64,000 nucleotides of DNA from Burkholderiales bacterium (GTDB lineage Bacteria; Pseudomonadota; Gammaproteobacteria; Burkholderiales; Casimicrobiaceae), in the NCBI GenBank assembly GCA_016790165.1, contig JAEUPL010000021.1, positions 149,401-213,400 of the forward strand, written 5' to 3'. The notes under the pieces are model-generated. The model did not search any database. It was given only the letters and a program-made list of their open reading frames with translations, and was not told where the DNA came from. Shown here in pieces: positions 36,745 through 46,094 of this stretch (positions are counted from its first letter, which is position 1; the number at the start of each line of letters is the position of its first letter). The position numbers were made by a program, and so were the translations under genes.

Positions 36745-36772
36745 TTGACAAATAATCTGTGGTCGGTCTAAA
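36745..36772 (+). promoter_or_regulatory. Promoter of the importer/phnW operon
   Basis: TTGACA (36745-36750) matches the -35 consensus exactly. TCTAAA (36767-36772) is a moderate -10 at 16 bases spacing. The -35 overlaps the degenerate second operator. This leaves an untranslated leader of about 180 bases before the ATG at 36959. Confidence 0.5.
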
Positions 36773-36958
36773 ACGGCTCAGCGACGGCGCGAAAGGGGCT
36801 TCGTGCGTGACATCTGACCGTGTTCAGGGCCACGCAGGAAAGCAGCTAGCGGATACGGCACGACACCTGCCAACGAGAGAGCAAACGCTCCCGCGCATCC
36901 GTCACAGCGTTGTCATGGACTGGTCACATCATTGCAAGTTTTGTGAAGGAGCCGCGAT

Positions 36959-37996
36959 ATGCGTATGTCTGATTTGTTCCGCCTCAGTGCCGTAGCGGGA
37001 ACCGTGCTGTTTGCTTCCCTGGGTTTTGCGCAAAAGACCACGCTGACGGTCTACACCGCCCTTGAAACCGACCAACTCAAAGCCTATGAGCAGGGCTTTT
37101 ACAAGGCCCATCCGGATGTCGAAATCAAGTGGGTGCGCGACTCCACGGGCGTCGTGACCGCCAAGCTGCTCGCGGAGAAAGCAAACCCGGTCGCCGATGC
37201 AGTGATGGGGGTCGCCGCGTCCAGCCTTGCGCTACTCGACAAGCAGGGCATGCTCGAACCCTACGCTCCAGCGGGTCTCGGCGCCATCCTGCCGCAATAC
37301 AAGGACAAGAAGTCGCCGCCCGCGTGGTTCGGCATGGACGTCTGGGGCGCAACCATTTGCTTCAACGCCGTCGAAGCCGCAAAAAAGAACATCCCGAAAC
37401 CCGAGACCTGGAAGGACCTGACCAAGCCGGTCTACAAGGGCCAGATCGTGATGCCGAACCCGGCATCCAGCGGCACCGGCTTCTTCGACGTGACAGCGTG
37501 GCTTACGCTGTTCGGTGACGATGGCGGCAAGGGCGGCGGGTGGCAGTTCATGAACGGGCTGCACGAGAACATTGCGCAGTACACGCACTCGGGCTCCAAG
37601 CCCTGCAACATGGCGGCCTCGGGTGAGTTCGTGCTAGGCATCTCGTTCGAGTACCGTGGCAACAGCAACAAGGCCAAGGGCGCACCGATTGATCTGGTGT
37701 TCCCGAAAGAAGGCCTTGGCTGGGATCTCGAAGCCTTCGCCATTCACAAGGGCACCAAGAAACTGGACGCGGCGAAGAAACTGGCCGACTGGGCATCCAG
37801 CAAGGACGCGATGGCGCTGTACGGCAAGAACTTCGCCATCACTGCCGTACCTGGCATGGCGCCGCCGCTGCCGAATGTGCCGGCCGACTACGAGTCGCGT
37901 CTGGTGAAGATGGACTTCGCCTGGGCGGCCGAGAATCGCGAGCGCATCCTCGCCGAATGGACGAAGCGCTACGACGGCAAGACCGAGAAGCGCTGA
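36959..37996 (+). CDS. Aminoethylphosphonate-type ABC transporter substrate-binding protein
   Basis: 345 residues with a signal peptide (MRMSDLFRLSAVAGTVLFASLGFAQ) and a periplasmic binding fold of the iron/AEP group (TTLTVYTALETDQLKAYEQGF). GAAGGAG lies 8 bases before the ATG. The phosphonate subgroup is indicated by WGATICFNAVEAAKKNIPKPETWKDLTKPVYKGQIVMPNPASSGTGF-type sequence and by the neighbours. It should deliver 2-aminoethylphosphonate or a relative to the permease encoded downstream. Whether it is closer to the PhnS or the AepX group needs phylogeny. Confidence 0.85.
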   Translation: MRMSDLFRLSAVAGTVLFASLGFAQKTTLTVYTALETDQLKAYEQGFYKAHPDVEIKWVRDSTGVVTAKLLAEKANPVADAVMGVAASSLALLDKQGMLEPYAPAGLGAILPQYKDKKSPPAWFGMDVWGATICFNAVEAAKKNIPKPETWKDLTKPVYKGQIVMPNPASSGTGFFDVTAWLTLFGDDGGKGGGWQFMNGLHENIAQYTHSGSKPCNMAASGEFVLGISFEYRGNSNKAKGAPIDLVFPKEGLGWDLEAFAIHKGTKKLDAAKKLADWASSKDAMALYGKNFAITAVPGMAPPLPNVPADYESRLVKMDFAWAAENRERILAEWTKRYDGKTEKR

Positions 37997-38094
37997 TAGC
38001 ACGCAGCCGGGCTTTCACCGAGCCACTGCCTTTTCCCGCCCGCAGCCATCCGATCGTGATGGCTGTGTGGCCTGTTTCATGCTCTGCAGAGTCC

Positions 38095-39192
38095 ATGACT
38101 GATCCGACCGTCGCCGCCTCCTACCTCAAGCTCTCCGGCGTCCACAAGGCATTCGGCGCGTTCACTGCGCTGAAGTCCATTGACCTCGACATTCGGCAAG
38201 GCGAATTCGTCTGCTTCCTCGGGCCTTCCGGTTGCGGCAAAACCACGTTGCTGCGAATCATTGCCGGCCTCGAAACGCCGACCGCGGGTCGCGTTGAGCA
38301 AGGCGGACGGGACATCACGACAGCACCACCCGCGGAGCGCGACTACGGCATCGTGTTTCAGAGTTACGCGCTTTTTCCGAACCTGACCGTCGCCGATAAC
38401 GTCGCCTACGGATTGGTTAACCGACGGACGCCGCGCGACGACGTCCAGCGTCGCGTGACCGAATTGCTCAAGCTGGTAGGTCTACCCGGCAGCGAGAAAA
38501 AGTTTCCGGGCCAGCTTTCCGGCGGGCAGCAGCAGCGGATTGCGCTGGCCCGAGCGCTGGCCACGTCACCCGGACTGCTCCTGCTCGATGAGCCACTGTC
38601 CGCGCTGGATGCGCTCGAACGCGTTCGCCTGCGTCAGGAAATCCGCGCCCTGCAGCAAAAGGTCGGGGTCACCACCATCATGGTCACACACGATCAGGAA
38701 GAGGCGCTCTCGGTCGCCGACCGCATCGTGGTGATGAATCATGGTGTGATCGAACAGGTGGGCGACGCAATCAGCGTGTACCGCGAGCCCGCCACGCCCT
38801 TCGTTGCCGACTTTGTCGGCAAGGTCAACGTGCTGCCCGGGCGCATTGCGACGGGCGAGCTCAGCGTTGGCACATTCCGGTTGCGCAACGATGCGACAGC
38901 GCGCGCCGCCGACGGCGAGGTCAAGGTCTACTTGCGCCCGGAGGATGTGCTCGCGCGCCCGACCCGTGGTGGTGCACCCAGCTTCGCGACTGACGATCCG
39001 AACGTGTTTGACGCCGAAATCGAAAAGATCGAGTTTCTCGGGTCGTTCTGCCACGTTCACGTTCGCAGCGACGCCTTTGCGCCAAATCGGCTGACGGTTT
39101 ATCTCTCGCTGAATTTCCTGACCGAGCAGGCACTCTCGGTAGGCTCCATGCTGCGCCTCAAGCTGTTGCCCGAACGGCTGCGGGTGTTCTGA
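38095..39192 (+). CDS. Aminoethylphosphonate-type ABC transporter ATPase
   Basis: About 365 residues from the ATG at 38095 (MTDPTVAASYLKLSGVHKAF); upstream in-frame ATGs at 37957 and 38059 overlap or adjoin the binding-protein gene and fit less well. Walker A GPSGCGKTT, signature LSGGQQQRIALARAL, Walker B LLLLDEPLSALD, and a C-terminal TOBE-like domain (VNVLPGRIATGELSVGTFRLRND). Energises uptake together with the fused permease that starts two bases after its stop. Confidence 0.9.
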   Translation: MTDPTVAASYLKLSGVHKAFGAFTALKSIDLDIRQGEFVCFLGPSGCGKTTLLRIIAGLETPTAGRVEQGGRDITTAPPAERDYGIVFQSYALFPNLTVADNVAYGLVNRRTPRDDVQRRVTELLKLVGLPGSEKKFPGQLSGGQQQRIALARALATSPGLLLLDEPLSALDALERVRLRQEIRALQQKVGVTTIMVTHDQEEALSVADRIVVMNHGVIEQVGDAISVYREPATPFVADFVGKVNVLPGRIATGELSVGTFRLRNDATARAADGEVKVYLRPEDVLARPTRGGAPSFATDDPNVFDAEIEKIEFLGSFCHVHVRSDAFAPNRLTVYLSLNFLTEQALSVGSMLRLKLLPERLRVF

Positions 39193-39193
39193 T

Positions 39194-40933
39194 ATGACGG
39201 CTGTGACCTCGCCAGGCGGCGAAGCCGGGGCTGCTGCACCTGCGGCGACGCGTCTCGTGCAACGGGTTCACTGGTCGGATCGCGTCGCGCACGTCTGGCT
39301 GGTCGCGATTGCCCTGCTGCTCCTCGCGTTCCTCGCGGCGCCGCTGGCAGCAATCCTGATGCAGGCCTTCGAAGGCAAGGATCGCGAGTTTGTCGGACTC
39401 AGCAATTTCATCGCCTACGCCCGCACACCGGCCCTGCTGTCGAGCCTGTGGAACAGTGTGTGGGTATCGATGGCGGTCACGGCCATCACCATCCCGGTGG
39501 CGTTTGTGTTCGCCTACGGGCTCACGCGCTCGTGCATGCCCTGGAAACCGCTGTTTCGAGGCATCAGCCTGATTCCGCTGCTCGCGCCGTCACTGCTCTC
39601 TGCGATCTCGCTGATCTACTGGTTCGGCAATCAGGGCATTGCCAAGGGTTTTATGCAGGCACTGGGCATCCAGCAGATTTACGGCGCACCGGGGATTGTG
39701 CTCGCGGAGTGCTTCGCAGTGTTTCCGCACGCGCTGATGATCCTGATCACGGCGCTGAGCCTGGCCGACGCCCGCCTGTACGAGGCCGCTGCCGCGATGG
39801 GCACCAGTCGGGTACGCAAGTTCTTCACCATCACCCTGCCCGGAGCCAAATACGGCCTGCTCTCTGCCGCGCTGGTTACCTTTACGCTGGTGATGACTGA
39901 CTTCGGCATCCCGAAGGTGATTGGCGGTAACTTCAACGTGCTGGCAACTGACGTGTTCAAGCTGGTGATCGGTCAGCAGGACTTCGCCAAGGGCTCAGTC
40001 GTCGCGCTGCTGCTGTTGCTGCCGGCGGTATTTACCTTCGCTGTGGATCACTACGTCAGTCGCCGGCAAACGGCGATGCTCACGGCCCGCGCGGTACCGT
40101 ACAAAGCTCTGCCCAGCAAGGGCTTTGACCGGATCATGCTGCTCTGCTGCAGCGTCATTGCCCTGCTAATGCTTGCAATGCTCGGCATGGCCATCTTTGC
40201 TTCGTTCGCGAGCTTCTGGCCATACAACCTGACGCCCAGCCTCCGGCACTACGTGCTCGGTCTCGTTGATGGCGAGGTCGGCGAAGGCTTCATCAACAGC
40301 CTGAAGATGGCCGGCGGCTCCGCCCTGTTCGGTACCTTGCTGGTGTTCTTTGGTGCCTATCTGCTCGATAAGACGAAAGGTGCGCCGCTGTTACGCGGGC
40401 CGGTGAAAATGCTGGCGATGTTGCCGATGGCGGTGCCCGGTCTGGTACTGGGCCTCGGTTACATCTTCTTTTTCAACGCGCCGGGGAACCCGCTGCATGG
40501 GCTCTACCAGACCACGGCGCTCTTGACGCTCTGCACGATCATTCACTTCTACACGACCGGGCATCTCACGGCAGTCACCGCGCTCAAGTCGCTCGACAGC
40601 GAGTTTGAAGCGGTCAGCGCTTCACTCAAGGTGCCGTGGTTCCGCACCTTCTGGCGTGTCACCTTGCCCATCTGCACCCCAGCAATGGTCGATATCGCCC
40701 GATACTTCTTCGTCAACGCCATGACCACCATTTCCGCTGTGGTGTTCCTTTACTCGCCCGAGACCAAGGTCGCTTCGATCGCCATCCTGAACCTCGACGA
40801 GGCTGGCGAAATTGGCGCGGCCGCCGCGATGGCCGTCATGATCGCGGCGATTTCCGCCGTCGCCACCGGTGTCTTCATGCTGCTTGCCCGCTGGGTCGAT
40901 CGCCGTACCCAGGCCTGGCGCGGCCCCCGATAG
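39194..40933 (+). CDS. Aminoethylphosphonate-type ABC transporter permease (fused)
   Basis: 579 residues, two binding-protein-dependent permease domains in one chain. The first membrane set covers about 30-290 and the second about 310-570. Each has the EAA-type loop that contacts the ATPase: EAAAAMGTSRVRKFFTITLPG in the first half and EAVSASLKVPWFRTFWRVTLPI in the second. This fused form is the one used by the AEP importers of the PhnU2-type and ferric-type group. Stop and next start (phnW) are 10 bases apart. Confidence 0.9.
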   Translation: MTAVTSPGGEAGAAAPAATRLVQRVHWSDRVAHVWLVAIALLLLAFLAAPLAAILMQAFEGKDREFVGLSNFIAYARTPALLSSLWNSVWVSMAVTAITIPVAFVFAYGLTRSCMPWKPLFRGISLIPLLAPSLLSAISLIYWFGNQGIAKGFMQALGIQQIYGAPGIVLAECFAVFPHALMILITALSLADARLYEAAAAMGTSRVRKFFTITLPGAKYGLLSAALVTFTLVMTDFGIPKVIGGNFNVLATDVFKLVIGQQDFAKGSVVALLLLLPAVFTFAVDHYVSRRQTAMLTARAVPYKALPSKGFDRIMLLCCSVIALLMLAMLGMAIFASFASFWPYNLTPSLRHYVLGLVDGEVGEGFINSLKMAGGSALFGTLLVFFGAYLLDKTKGAPLLRGPVKMLAMLPMAVPGLVLGLGYIFFFNAPGNPLHGLYQTTALLTLCTIIHFYTTGHLTAVTALKSLDSEFEAVSASLKVPWFRTFWRVTLPICTPAMVDIARYFFVNAMTTISAVVFLYSPETKVASIAILNLDEAGEIGAAAAMAVMIAAISAVATGVFMLLARWVDRRTQAWRGPR

Positions 40934-40943
40934 GTAGCTCCCC

Positions 40944-42068
40944 ATGTCACACGACCGCATTCTGCTCACCCCCGGCCCACTGACCACATCGCTGCAAACC
41001 AAGCTCGCGATGTTGCGCGATTGGGGTTCGTGGGATGCCGAGTTCAACGTCGTCACCGCGCGCGTCCGGCAAAGCCTGCTGCGCATCGTCCACGGCGAAG
41101 AGACCCACGTCGTCGTTCCGCTGCAGGGCAGCGGCACCTTCAGCGTCGAGGCGGCTGTCGCGACCGTCGTGCCACGCCGCGGTCACGTGCTGGTGCTTGA
41201 CAACGGCGCATACTGCAAGCGTGCTGCCAGGCTCACCACGATGATGGACCGGCGCTGCACCGTCATGTCGTTCCCCGATCACGAGCCGGTGTCGCCCGCC
41301 GCGCTGCGCGAGAAGCTCGCAGGCGACGCAAGCATCACGCACGTCATCCTCATTCACTGCGAAACCGGGGCGGGCGTGCTGAATCCGCTGGCAGAAGTTG
41401 CTGAAATCTGCGCCGCGCAAGGCAAGGGCCTCATCATCGACGCCATGAGCTCGTTTGCCGCGCTGGAAATTGACGCGCGGAAGACCCGCTTCGACGCGCT
41501 GATCGCGGCCAGCGGCAAGTGCCTGGAAGGCGTGCCTGGCATGGGTTTCGTGTTCATCCGCAAGGCGGTTCTTGACGGGTGTGCGGGCAACAGTCAGTCG
41601 CTGGCAATGGACTTGCACGACCAGTACGTCTACATGGAAAAGACCGGCCAGTGGCGCTTCACCCCACCCACCCATGTGGTGGTGGCACTGGCCGAAGCCA
41701 TCGCCCAGTTTGAGGCAGAGGGCGGGCAGCCGGCGCGTCTCGACCGCTACACCCGCAACTATGAAACACTGGTGAGCGGCATGGGCGCACTGGGCTTCAA
41801 ACCGTTTCTCGACCCAGCGGTACAAGCGCCGATCATCGTCACCTTTCACGCACCAGCGCATCCAAACTACGACTTCAAGCGCTTCTACGACGCAGCGAAG
41901 GCGCGCGGCTTTATCCTCTACCCGGGCAAGCTGACGCAAGTCGAGACCTTCCGCGTCGGCTGCATCGGCGCCATCACCCCAGTGGAAATTGAGCAAGCCG
42001 TGCACGCCGTCGCGCTGGCGCTCAAGGATCTCGGCATTCCGTCCGGCGCGCCCGCGGCGCACTTGTAG
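40944..42068 (+). CDS. phnW: 2-Aminoethylphosphonate:pyruvate transaminase
   Basis: 374 residues, PLP-dependent class V aminotransferase. PhnW moves the amino group of 2-aminoethylphosphonate to pyruvate, giving phosphonoacetaldehyde and alanine. Diagnostic parts: [67 protein letters not shown], the PLP lysine in [16 protein letters not shown], and [16 protein letters not shown]. Length is that of known PhnW. Its product is the substrate of the PhnY/PhnA pair encoded on the opposite strand. Confidence 0.95.
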   Translation: MSHDRILLTPGPLTTSLQTKLAMLRDWGSWDAEFNVVTARVRQSLLRIVHGEETHVVVPLQGSGTFSVEAAVATVVPRRGHVLVLDNGAYCKRAARLTTMMDRRCTVMSFPDHEPVSPAALREKLAGDASITHVILIHCETGAGVLNPLAEVAEICAAQGKGLIIDAMSSFAALEIDARKTRFDALIAASGKCLEGVPGMGFVFIRKAVLDGCAGNSQSLAMDLHDQYVYMEKTGQWRFTPPTHVVVALAEAIAQFEAEGGQPARLDRYTRNYETLVSGMGALGFKPFLDPAVQAPIIVTFHAPAHPNYDFKRFYDAAKARGFILYPGKLTQVETFRVGCIGAITPVEIEQAVHAVALALKDLGIPSGAPAAHL

Positions 42069-42171
42069 GAGCGGATGGAAGCAATCACACACCGAGCTGG
42101 TCGTCCATGTGCGCAGCGGCCCGCCGCGTCGGCCAGTCGCAGCACTGCAAGACTTTGATAGGGAGACACAC

Positions 42172-43539
42172 ATGGCAACCCGTCCGCAGAAAGAACATCC
42201 CGCGCTGTCCGCTATGCGCACGTCTGGCGCGAGCAAAGTCAAGGTGGCTGTCAGCGATATCGACGGCATCCTGCGCGGCAAGTATCTGCACCGCGACAAG
42301 TTCTTTGGCGCTGCGGACAGTGGCTTCGGTTTTTGCGATGTCGTGTTCGGCTGGGACGCTCACGACAACTGCTACGACAACACGACGGTGACCGGCTGGC
42401 AGCACGGCTTCCCTGACGCGCTGGCACGCCTCGATCTCAACACACATCGCCAGGTGCCGTGGGACAGCAACGTCAATTTCTTCCTCGGTGAATTTGTCAA
42501 TGCCGATGGCTCGCCCTTTCCGGTGTGTCCACGGCAGACGCTGAAGCGCGTGCTGAAACGCGCCGAGAAGCTCGGCGTGCAACCGATGACGGGCATGGAG
42601 TTTGAGTGGTTCAACTTCGTCGAGACGCCGCAAAGCTGGGCCGAGAAGCGCGGCGTCGCCCCGACCCCGCTCACACCCGGCATGTTTGGCTATTCGCTGC
42701 TGCGGATGGCGGACAACCAACCCTTCTTCAATGCGTTGATGGACGACATGCTCGCCTTTGGCGTGCCGCTTGAAGGGCTGCACACCGAGACCGGCCCCGG
42801 TGTTTATGAGGCGGCCATCGCCTTCAGCGAAGCGCTGGAACAAGCTGACCGCGCCATTCTCTTCAAGACCGGTGCCCGCGAGATTGGCAAGCGCTACGGC
42901 ATCATGCCCAGCTTCATGGCCAAATGGAACCAGCAATATCCCGGCTGCAGTGGGCACCTGCACCAAAGCCTCTCCGACGGCAAAAAGAACCTCTTCTTCG
43001 ACGCCAAAGGTCCGCGCGCGATGAGCAAACTCTTCGAGAGCTACCTCGCCGGTCAGGTGGCGTGCCTGATGGAGTTTGCGCCAATGTTCTGGCCCACCAT
43101 CAACAGTTACAAGCGTCTAGTCGATGGCTTCTGGGCCCCCGTGAAGCCGACGTGGGGCATGGACAACCGCACCGCGAGCTTCCGCGTCATTGCTGGCTCG
43201 CCGAAAGCCACCCGCCTGGAGACACGCTGCCCTGGCGCCGATGTCAACCCTTACCTCGCTGCCGCCGCGCTGATCGCCGCCGGCCTGCATGGCGTGGAGA
43301 AAGGCCTCAAGCTCACCACGCCGCCGATCACCGGCACCAATCAGGGTGCCGAGAACATTCCCCGCGCGCCGAGAACGCTGATTGAAACTACGCGCAATTT
43401 CCGCAACTCCAGCATCGCACGCGACTGGCTTGGCGACACCTTCGTTGACCACTTCGCCGCGACTCGCGAATGGGAATGGCGGCAGTGGCAGGACGCCGTC
43501 ACCGACTGGGAACTGAAACGCTACTTCGAAATCATCTAA
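42172..43539 (+). CDS. Glutamine-synthetase-like amine:glutamate ligase
   Basis: 455 residues from the ATG at 42172 with TAGGGAG 9 bases upstream; the frame is open further upstream without homology. All GS catalytic blocks are kept: GMEFEWFNF, LEGLHTETGPGVYEAAI, CSGHLHQSLSDGKKNLF, MDNRTASFRV and RLETRCPGADVNPYLAAAALIAAGL. It is not a housekeeping GlnA: it lacks the C-terminal adenylylation tyrosine motif and resembles the group that gamma-glutamylates amines (GlnA4, PauA and IpuC types). It follows phnW by about 100 bases and is followed by an alcohol and an aldehyde dehydrogenase. That suggests gamma-glutamylation of an amino alcohol or related amine before oxidation. The substrate is inference. 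Confidence 0.85.
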   Translation: MATRPQKEHPALSAMRTSGASKVKVAVSDIDGILRGKYLHRDKFFGAADSGFGFCDVVFGWDAHDNCYDNTTVTGWQHGFPDALARLDLNTHRQVPWDSNVNFFLGEFVNADGSPFPVCPRQTLKRVLKRAEKLGVQPMTGMEFEWFNFVETPQSWAEKRGVAPTPLTPGMFGYSLLRMADNQPFFNALMDDMLAFGVPLEGLHTETGPGVYEAAIAFSEALEQADRAILFKTGAREIGKRYGIMPSFMAKWNQQYPGCSGHLHQSLSDGKKNLFFDAKGPRAMSKLFESYLAGQVACLMEFAPMFWPTINSYKRLVDGFWAPVKPTWGMDNRTASFRVIAGSPKATRLETRCPGADVNPYLAAAALIAAGLHGVEKGLKLTTPPITGTNQGAENIPRAPRTLIETTRNFRNSSIARDWLGDTFVDHFAATREWEWRQWQDAVTDWELKRYFEII

Positions 43540-43556
43540 CGCTGCAGCACACGCGC

Positions 43557-44690
43557 ATGTCGATCTCTTCCTTTTCCTTCCCCACCACCATCAAGTTTGG
43601 CGTCGGCGCCCGCAAAGGAGTCGCCGATCACCTGCGCGAACAAGGGCTCAAGCGCCCGCTGATCGTCACTGACCGTGCACTGGGTGCGCTGCCCGTGCTC
43701 GCCGAATTCAAGGCAACGCTGACCGGACTGGATACCGCCGTCTATTCCGGCGTGTTTGGCAACCCGACTTGCGCGCAAGTGATGGACGGCGCGGCGGCGT
43801 ACAAGGCGCACGGCGCCGATTGCGTGATTGGCTTCGGCGGCGGCGCCGCGCTGGATGTCGCCAAGATCGTCGGCGTAGCGGCCACACACGAAGGAGACAT
43901 CCTGGAGTACGTGTGGGATCACCCGCAGGTACGGCCCATTACGCAGCCGCTGCCGTACTTCGTGGCATTGCCGACGACCTCGGGCACCGGCTCGGAAGTT
44001 GGCCGCTCATCGGTCGTCAGTGAGAACGACACGCATTTGAAGCGCGTCGTGTTCAGCCCCAAGATTCTCGCGCGCTGCGTGTTCGCCGACCCGGAATTGA
44101 CCGTGGGCCTGCCGCCCGCCGTCACCGCCGCCACCGGCATCGACGCGTTGACGCATAACGTCGAGAGCTACCTCTCGCCCGCCTACCACCCGCTGTGCGA
44201 TGGTATTGCGCTGGAAGGCACGCGCATCGCGGCGCGCGCGCTGCTGACCGCCGTCCGCGAACCAGGCAACCTGCAAGCGCGCAGCGACATGATGATGGCG
44301 TCGATGATGGGCGCCATCGCGTTCCAGAAGGATCTAGGTGCGGTGCATTCCTGCGCGCACGCGCTTGGCGCCGTCAACGACCTCCATCACGGTCTGGCCA
44401 ACGCGCTGATGATCGATACGGTGATGGCGTGGAACCATGAAGTGGTCCCCCGGAAGTTCGACGAACTGGCGCACGTCTGCGGCGTGGCCGGGGGTGGCAC
44501 GGCCTTCGTGCCGTGGCTCAAATCGCTCAAAGCGAGCATCGGCATCACCGGCTCACTCAAGTCGCACGGTGTGACTGAAGCGCATCTGCCGCGTCTCGTC
44601 GATATCGCCACCCGCGACATCTGCCACCAGACCAACCCGCGGCCCTGCAGCGGCGCCGACTTTGACCGGTTGTTCCGCGCGGCGATGTAG
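43557..44690 (+). CDS. Iron-type (group III) alcohol dehydrogenase
   Basis: 377 residues from the ATG at 43557, 17 bases after the ligase stop; the frame opens upstream within that gene. NAD-binding region VIGFGGGAALDVAKIVGVAATH and metal site residues in TGIDALTHNVESYLSPAYHPLCD, KDLGAVHSCAHALGAVNDLHHGLANALM (three His) are complete. Two roles fit the setting: oxidising a gamma-glutamyl amino alcohol, or interconverting 2-hydroxyethylphosphonate and phosphonoacetaldehyde, as the related PhpC-type enzymes do in phosphonate biosynthesis. Confidence 0.9.
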   Translation: MSISSFSFPTTIKFGVGARKGVADHLREQGLKRPLIVTDRALGALPVLAEFKATLTGLDTAVYSGVFGNPTCAQVMDGAAAYKAHGADCVIGFGGGAALDVAKIVGVAATHEGDILEYVWDHPQVRPITQPLPYFVALPTTSGTGSEVGRSSVVSENDTHLKRVVFSPKILARCVFADPELTVGLPPAVTAATGIDALTHNVESYLSPAYHPLCDGIALEGTRIAARALLTAVREPGNLQARSDMMMASMMGAIAFQKDLGAVHSCAHALGAVNDLHHGLANALMIDTVMAWNHEVVPRKFDELAHVCGVAGGGTAFVPWLKSLKASIGITGSLKSHGVTEAHLPRLVDIATRDICHQTNPRPCSGADFDRLFRAAM

Positions 44691-44720
44691 CCGCACCGCC
44701 TCACCTCATACGGCAACATC

Positions 44721-46094
44721 ATGGCAACTCTCGCAATCATCAACCCAGCCACCGGCGTGCAAATCGACGAAGTGCCGGCGGACGACGCAGCCACCGTTGC
44801 GCTCAAGGCCGCGCAGGCGCGCGCCGCACAGCCGCGCTGGCAGCGCGTGCCACTCGCCGAGCGAAAGGCGTGCATCGATCGCTTCCGCGCGCTGGTGGTG
44901 CGCGATCTTGAATCGCTCGCCCGCACATTGACGCTCGATACCGGCAAACCTATCCGTCAGGCGCGCAACGAGCTGAACGGACTGCTTGGCCGCATCGACT
45001 TCTTCCTGGGAAGCGTAGAGCGTTCAACCGGCACCGAAACCGTGTTCGACGAAGGCGGCATGCGCGAACAGATTGAGCACGTGCCACTCGGGGTGGTCGC
45101 CAACATTTCAGCGTGGAACTACCCGTGGTTCGTTGGCGGTAACGTCTTCGTGCCTGCGCTGCTGACCGGCAACACGGTGCTCTACAAGCCGTCTGAGTAC
45201 GCCACCCTGACCGGGCTTGAGATCGCCCGTCTGCTCTACGAGGCAGGCGTGCCCTACGATGCTTTCATCACGCTGGTGGGCGATGGCAGCGTCGGCGCAG
45301 CGCTGATGGAACAGCGAATCGATGGACTCTTTTTCACCGGCTCCTACGCCACCGGCGCTCGCATCGCACGGACGATGGGCTCGAGCATGGTCAAGCTGCA
45401 ATTGGAGCTGGGCGGCAAAGACCCAACCTATGTACGCGCCGATGCAAATATCAAGAACGCAGCGGAATCGCTGGCCGATGGTGCGATGTACAACACCGGT
45501 CAGAGCTGCTGTTCGGTCGAACGCATTTATGTGCACGCTGCCGTCTACGATGAATTCGTGCGCCACTTTGTCGACGTGGTGAACACGTTCAAAGTCGGCG
45601 ACCCCATGGCGGAAGACACCTACATCGGCGCCATCACCCGCGCGCCGCAGCTTGACGTGCTGGACGCCCAGGTCGAAGACGCGCGGCGCAAGGGCGGGCG
45701 CCTGCTGGTCGGCGGTCATCGCCTGCCAGGGCCAGGCAACTGGTATGCGCCCACCGTTTACGCCGACGTTAACCACTCGATGGAGTTGATGCGCGAGGAG
45801 AGTTTCGGCCCCATCATCGGTATCCAGAAAGTGGCTGACGATGCCGAGGCCGTGGCGATGATGAACGACACACGCTATGGCCTCACCGCTGGCGTTTACA
45901 CGCCGGACGAAGCGGTCGCGCGAAACATCCTTTCGCACGTCAAAGCCGGGAGCGTGTACTGGAACTGCTGCGACCGCGTGAGCCCTCGCCTGCCGTGGAG
46001 CGGTTACGGTGATTCCGGCATTGGCCTCACGCTCTCCACCTATGGCATCCAGACCTTCTGCCGTACGAAGGCGTGGCATCTGCGCAGCGCATGA
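44721..46094 (+). CDS. NAD(P)-dependent aldehyde dehydrogenase
   Basis: 457 residues. ISAWNYPWFVGGNVFVPALLTGNTVLYKPSE, the glutamate in LQLELGGKDPTYV and the catalytic cysteine in MYNTGQSCCSVERI (two adjacent Cys) are clear. At the C-terminus SPRLPWSGYGDSGIGLTLSTYG is typical of the betaine/gamma-aminobutyraldehyde-like group. It follows the alcohol dehydrogenase by 30 bases, so it probably oxidises that enzyme's product. It is distinct from the PhnY-type ALDH of the leftward operon. Confidence 0.9.
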   Translation: MATLAIINPATGVQIDEVPADDAATVALKAAQARAAQPRWQRVPLAERKACIDRFRALVVRDLESLARTLTLDTGKPIRQARNELNGLLGRIDFFLGSVERSTGTETVFDEGGMREQIEHVPLGVVANISAWNYPWFVGGNVFVPALLTGNTVLYKPSEYATLTGLEIARLLYEAGVPYDAFITLVGDGSVGAALMEQRIDGLFFTGSYATGARIARTMGSSMVKLQLELGGKDPTYVRADANIKNAAESLADGAMYNTGQSCCSVERIYVHAAVYDEFVRHFVDVVNTFKVGDPMAEDTYIGAITRAPQLDVLDAQVEDARRKGGRLLVGGHRLPGPGNWYAPTVYADVNHSMELMREESFGPIIGIQKVADDAEAVAMMNDTRYGLTAGVYTPDEAVARNILSHVKAGSVYWNCCDRVSPRLPWSGYGDSGIGLTLSTYGIQTFCRTKAWHLRSA

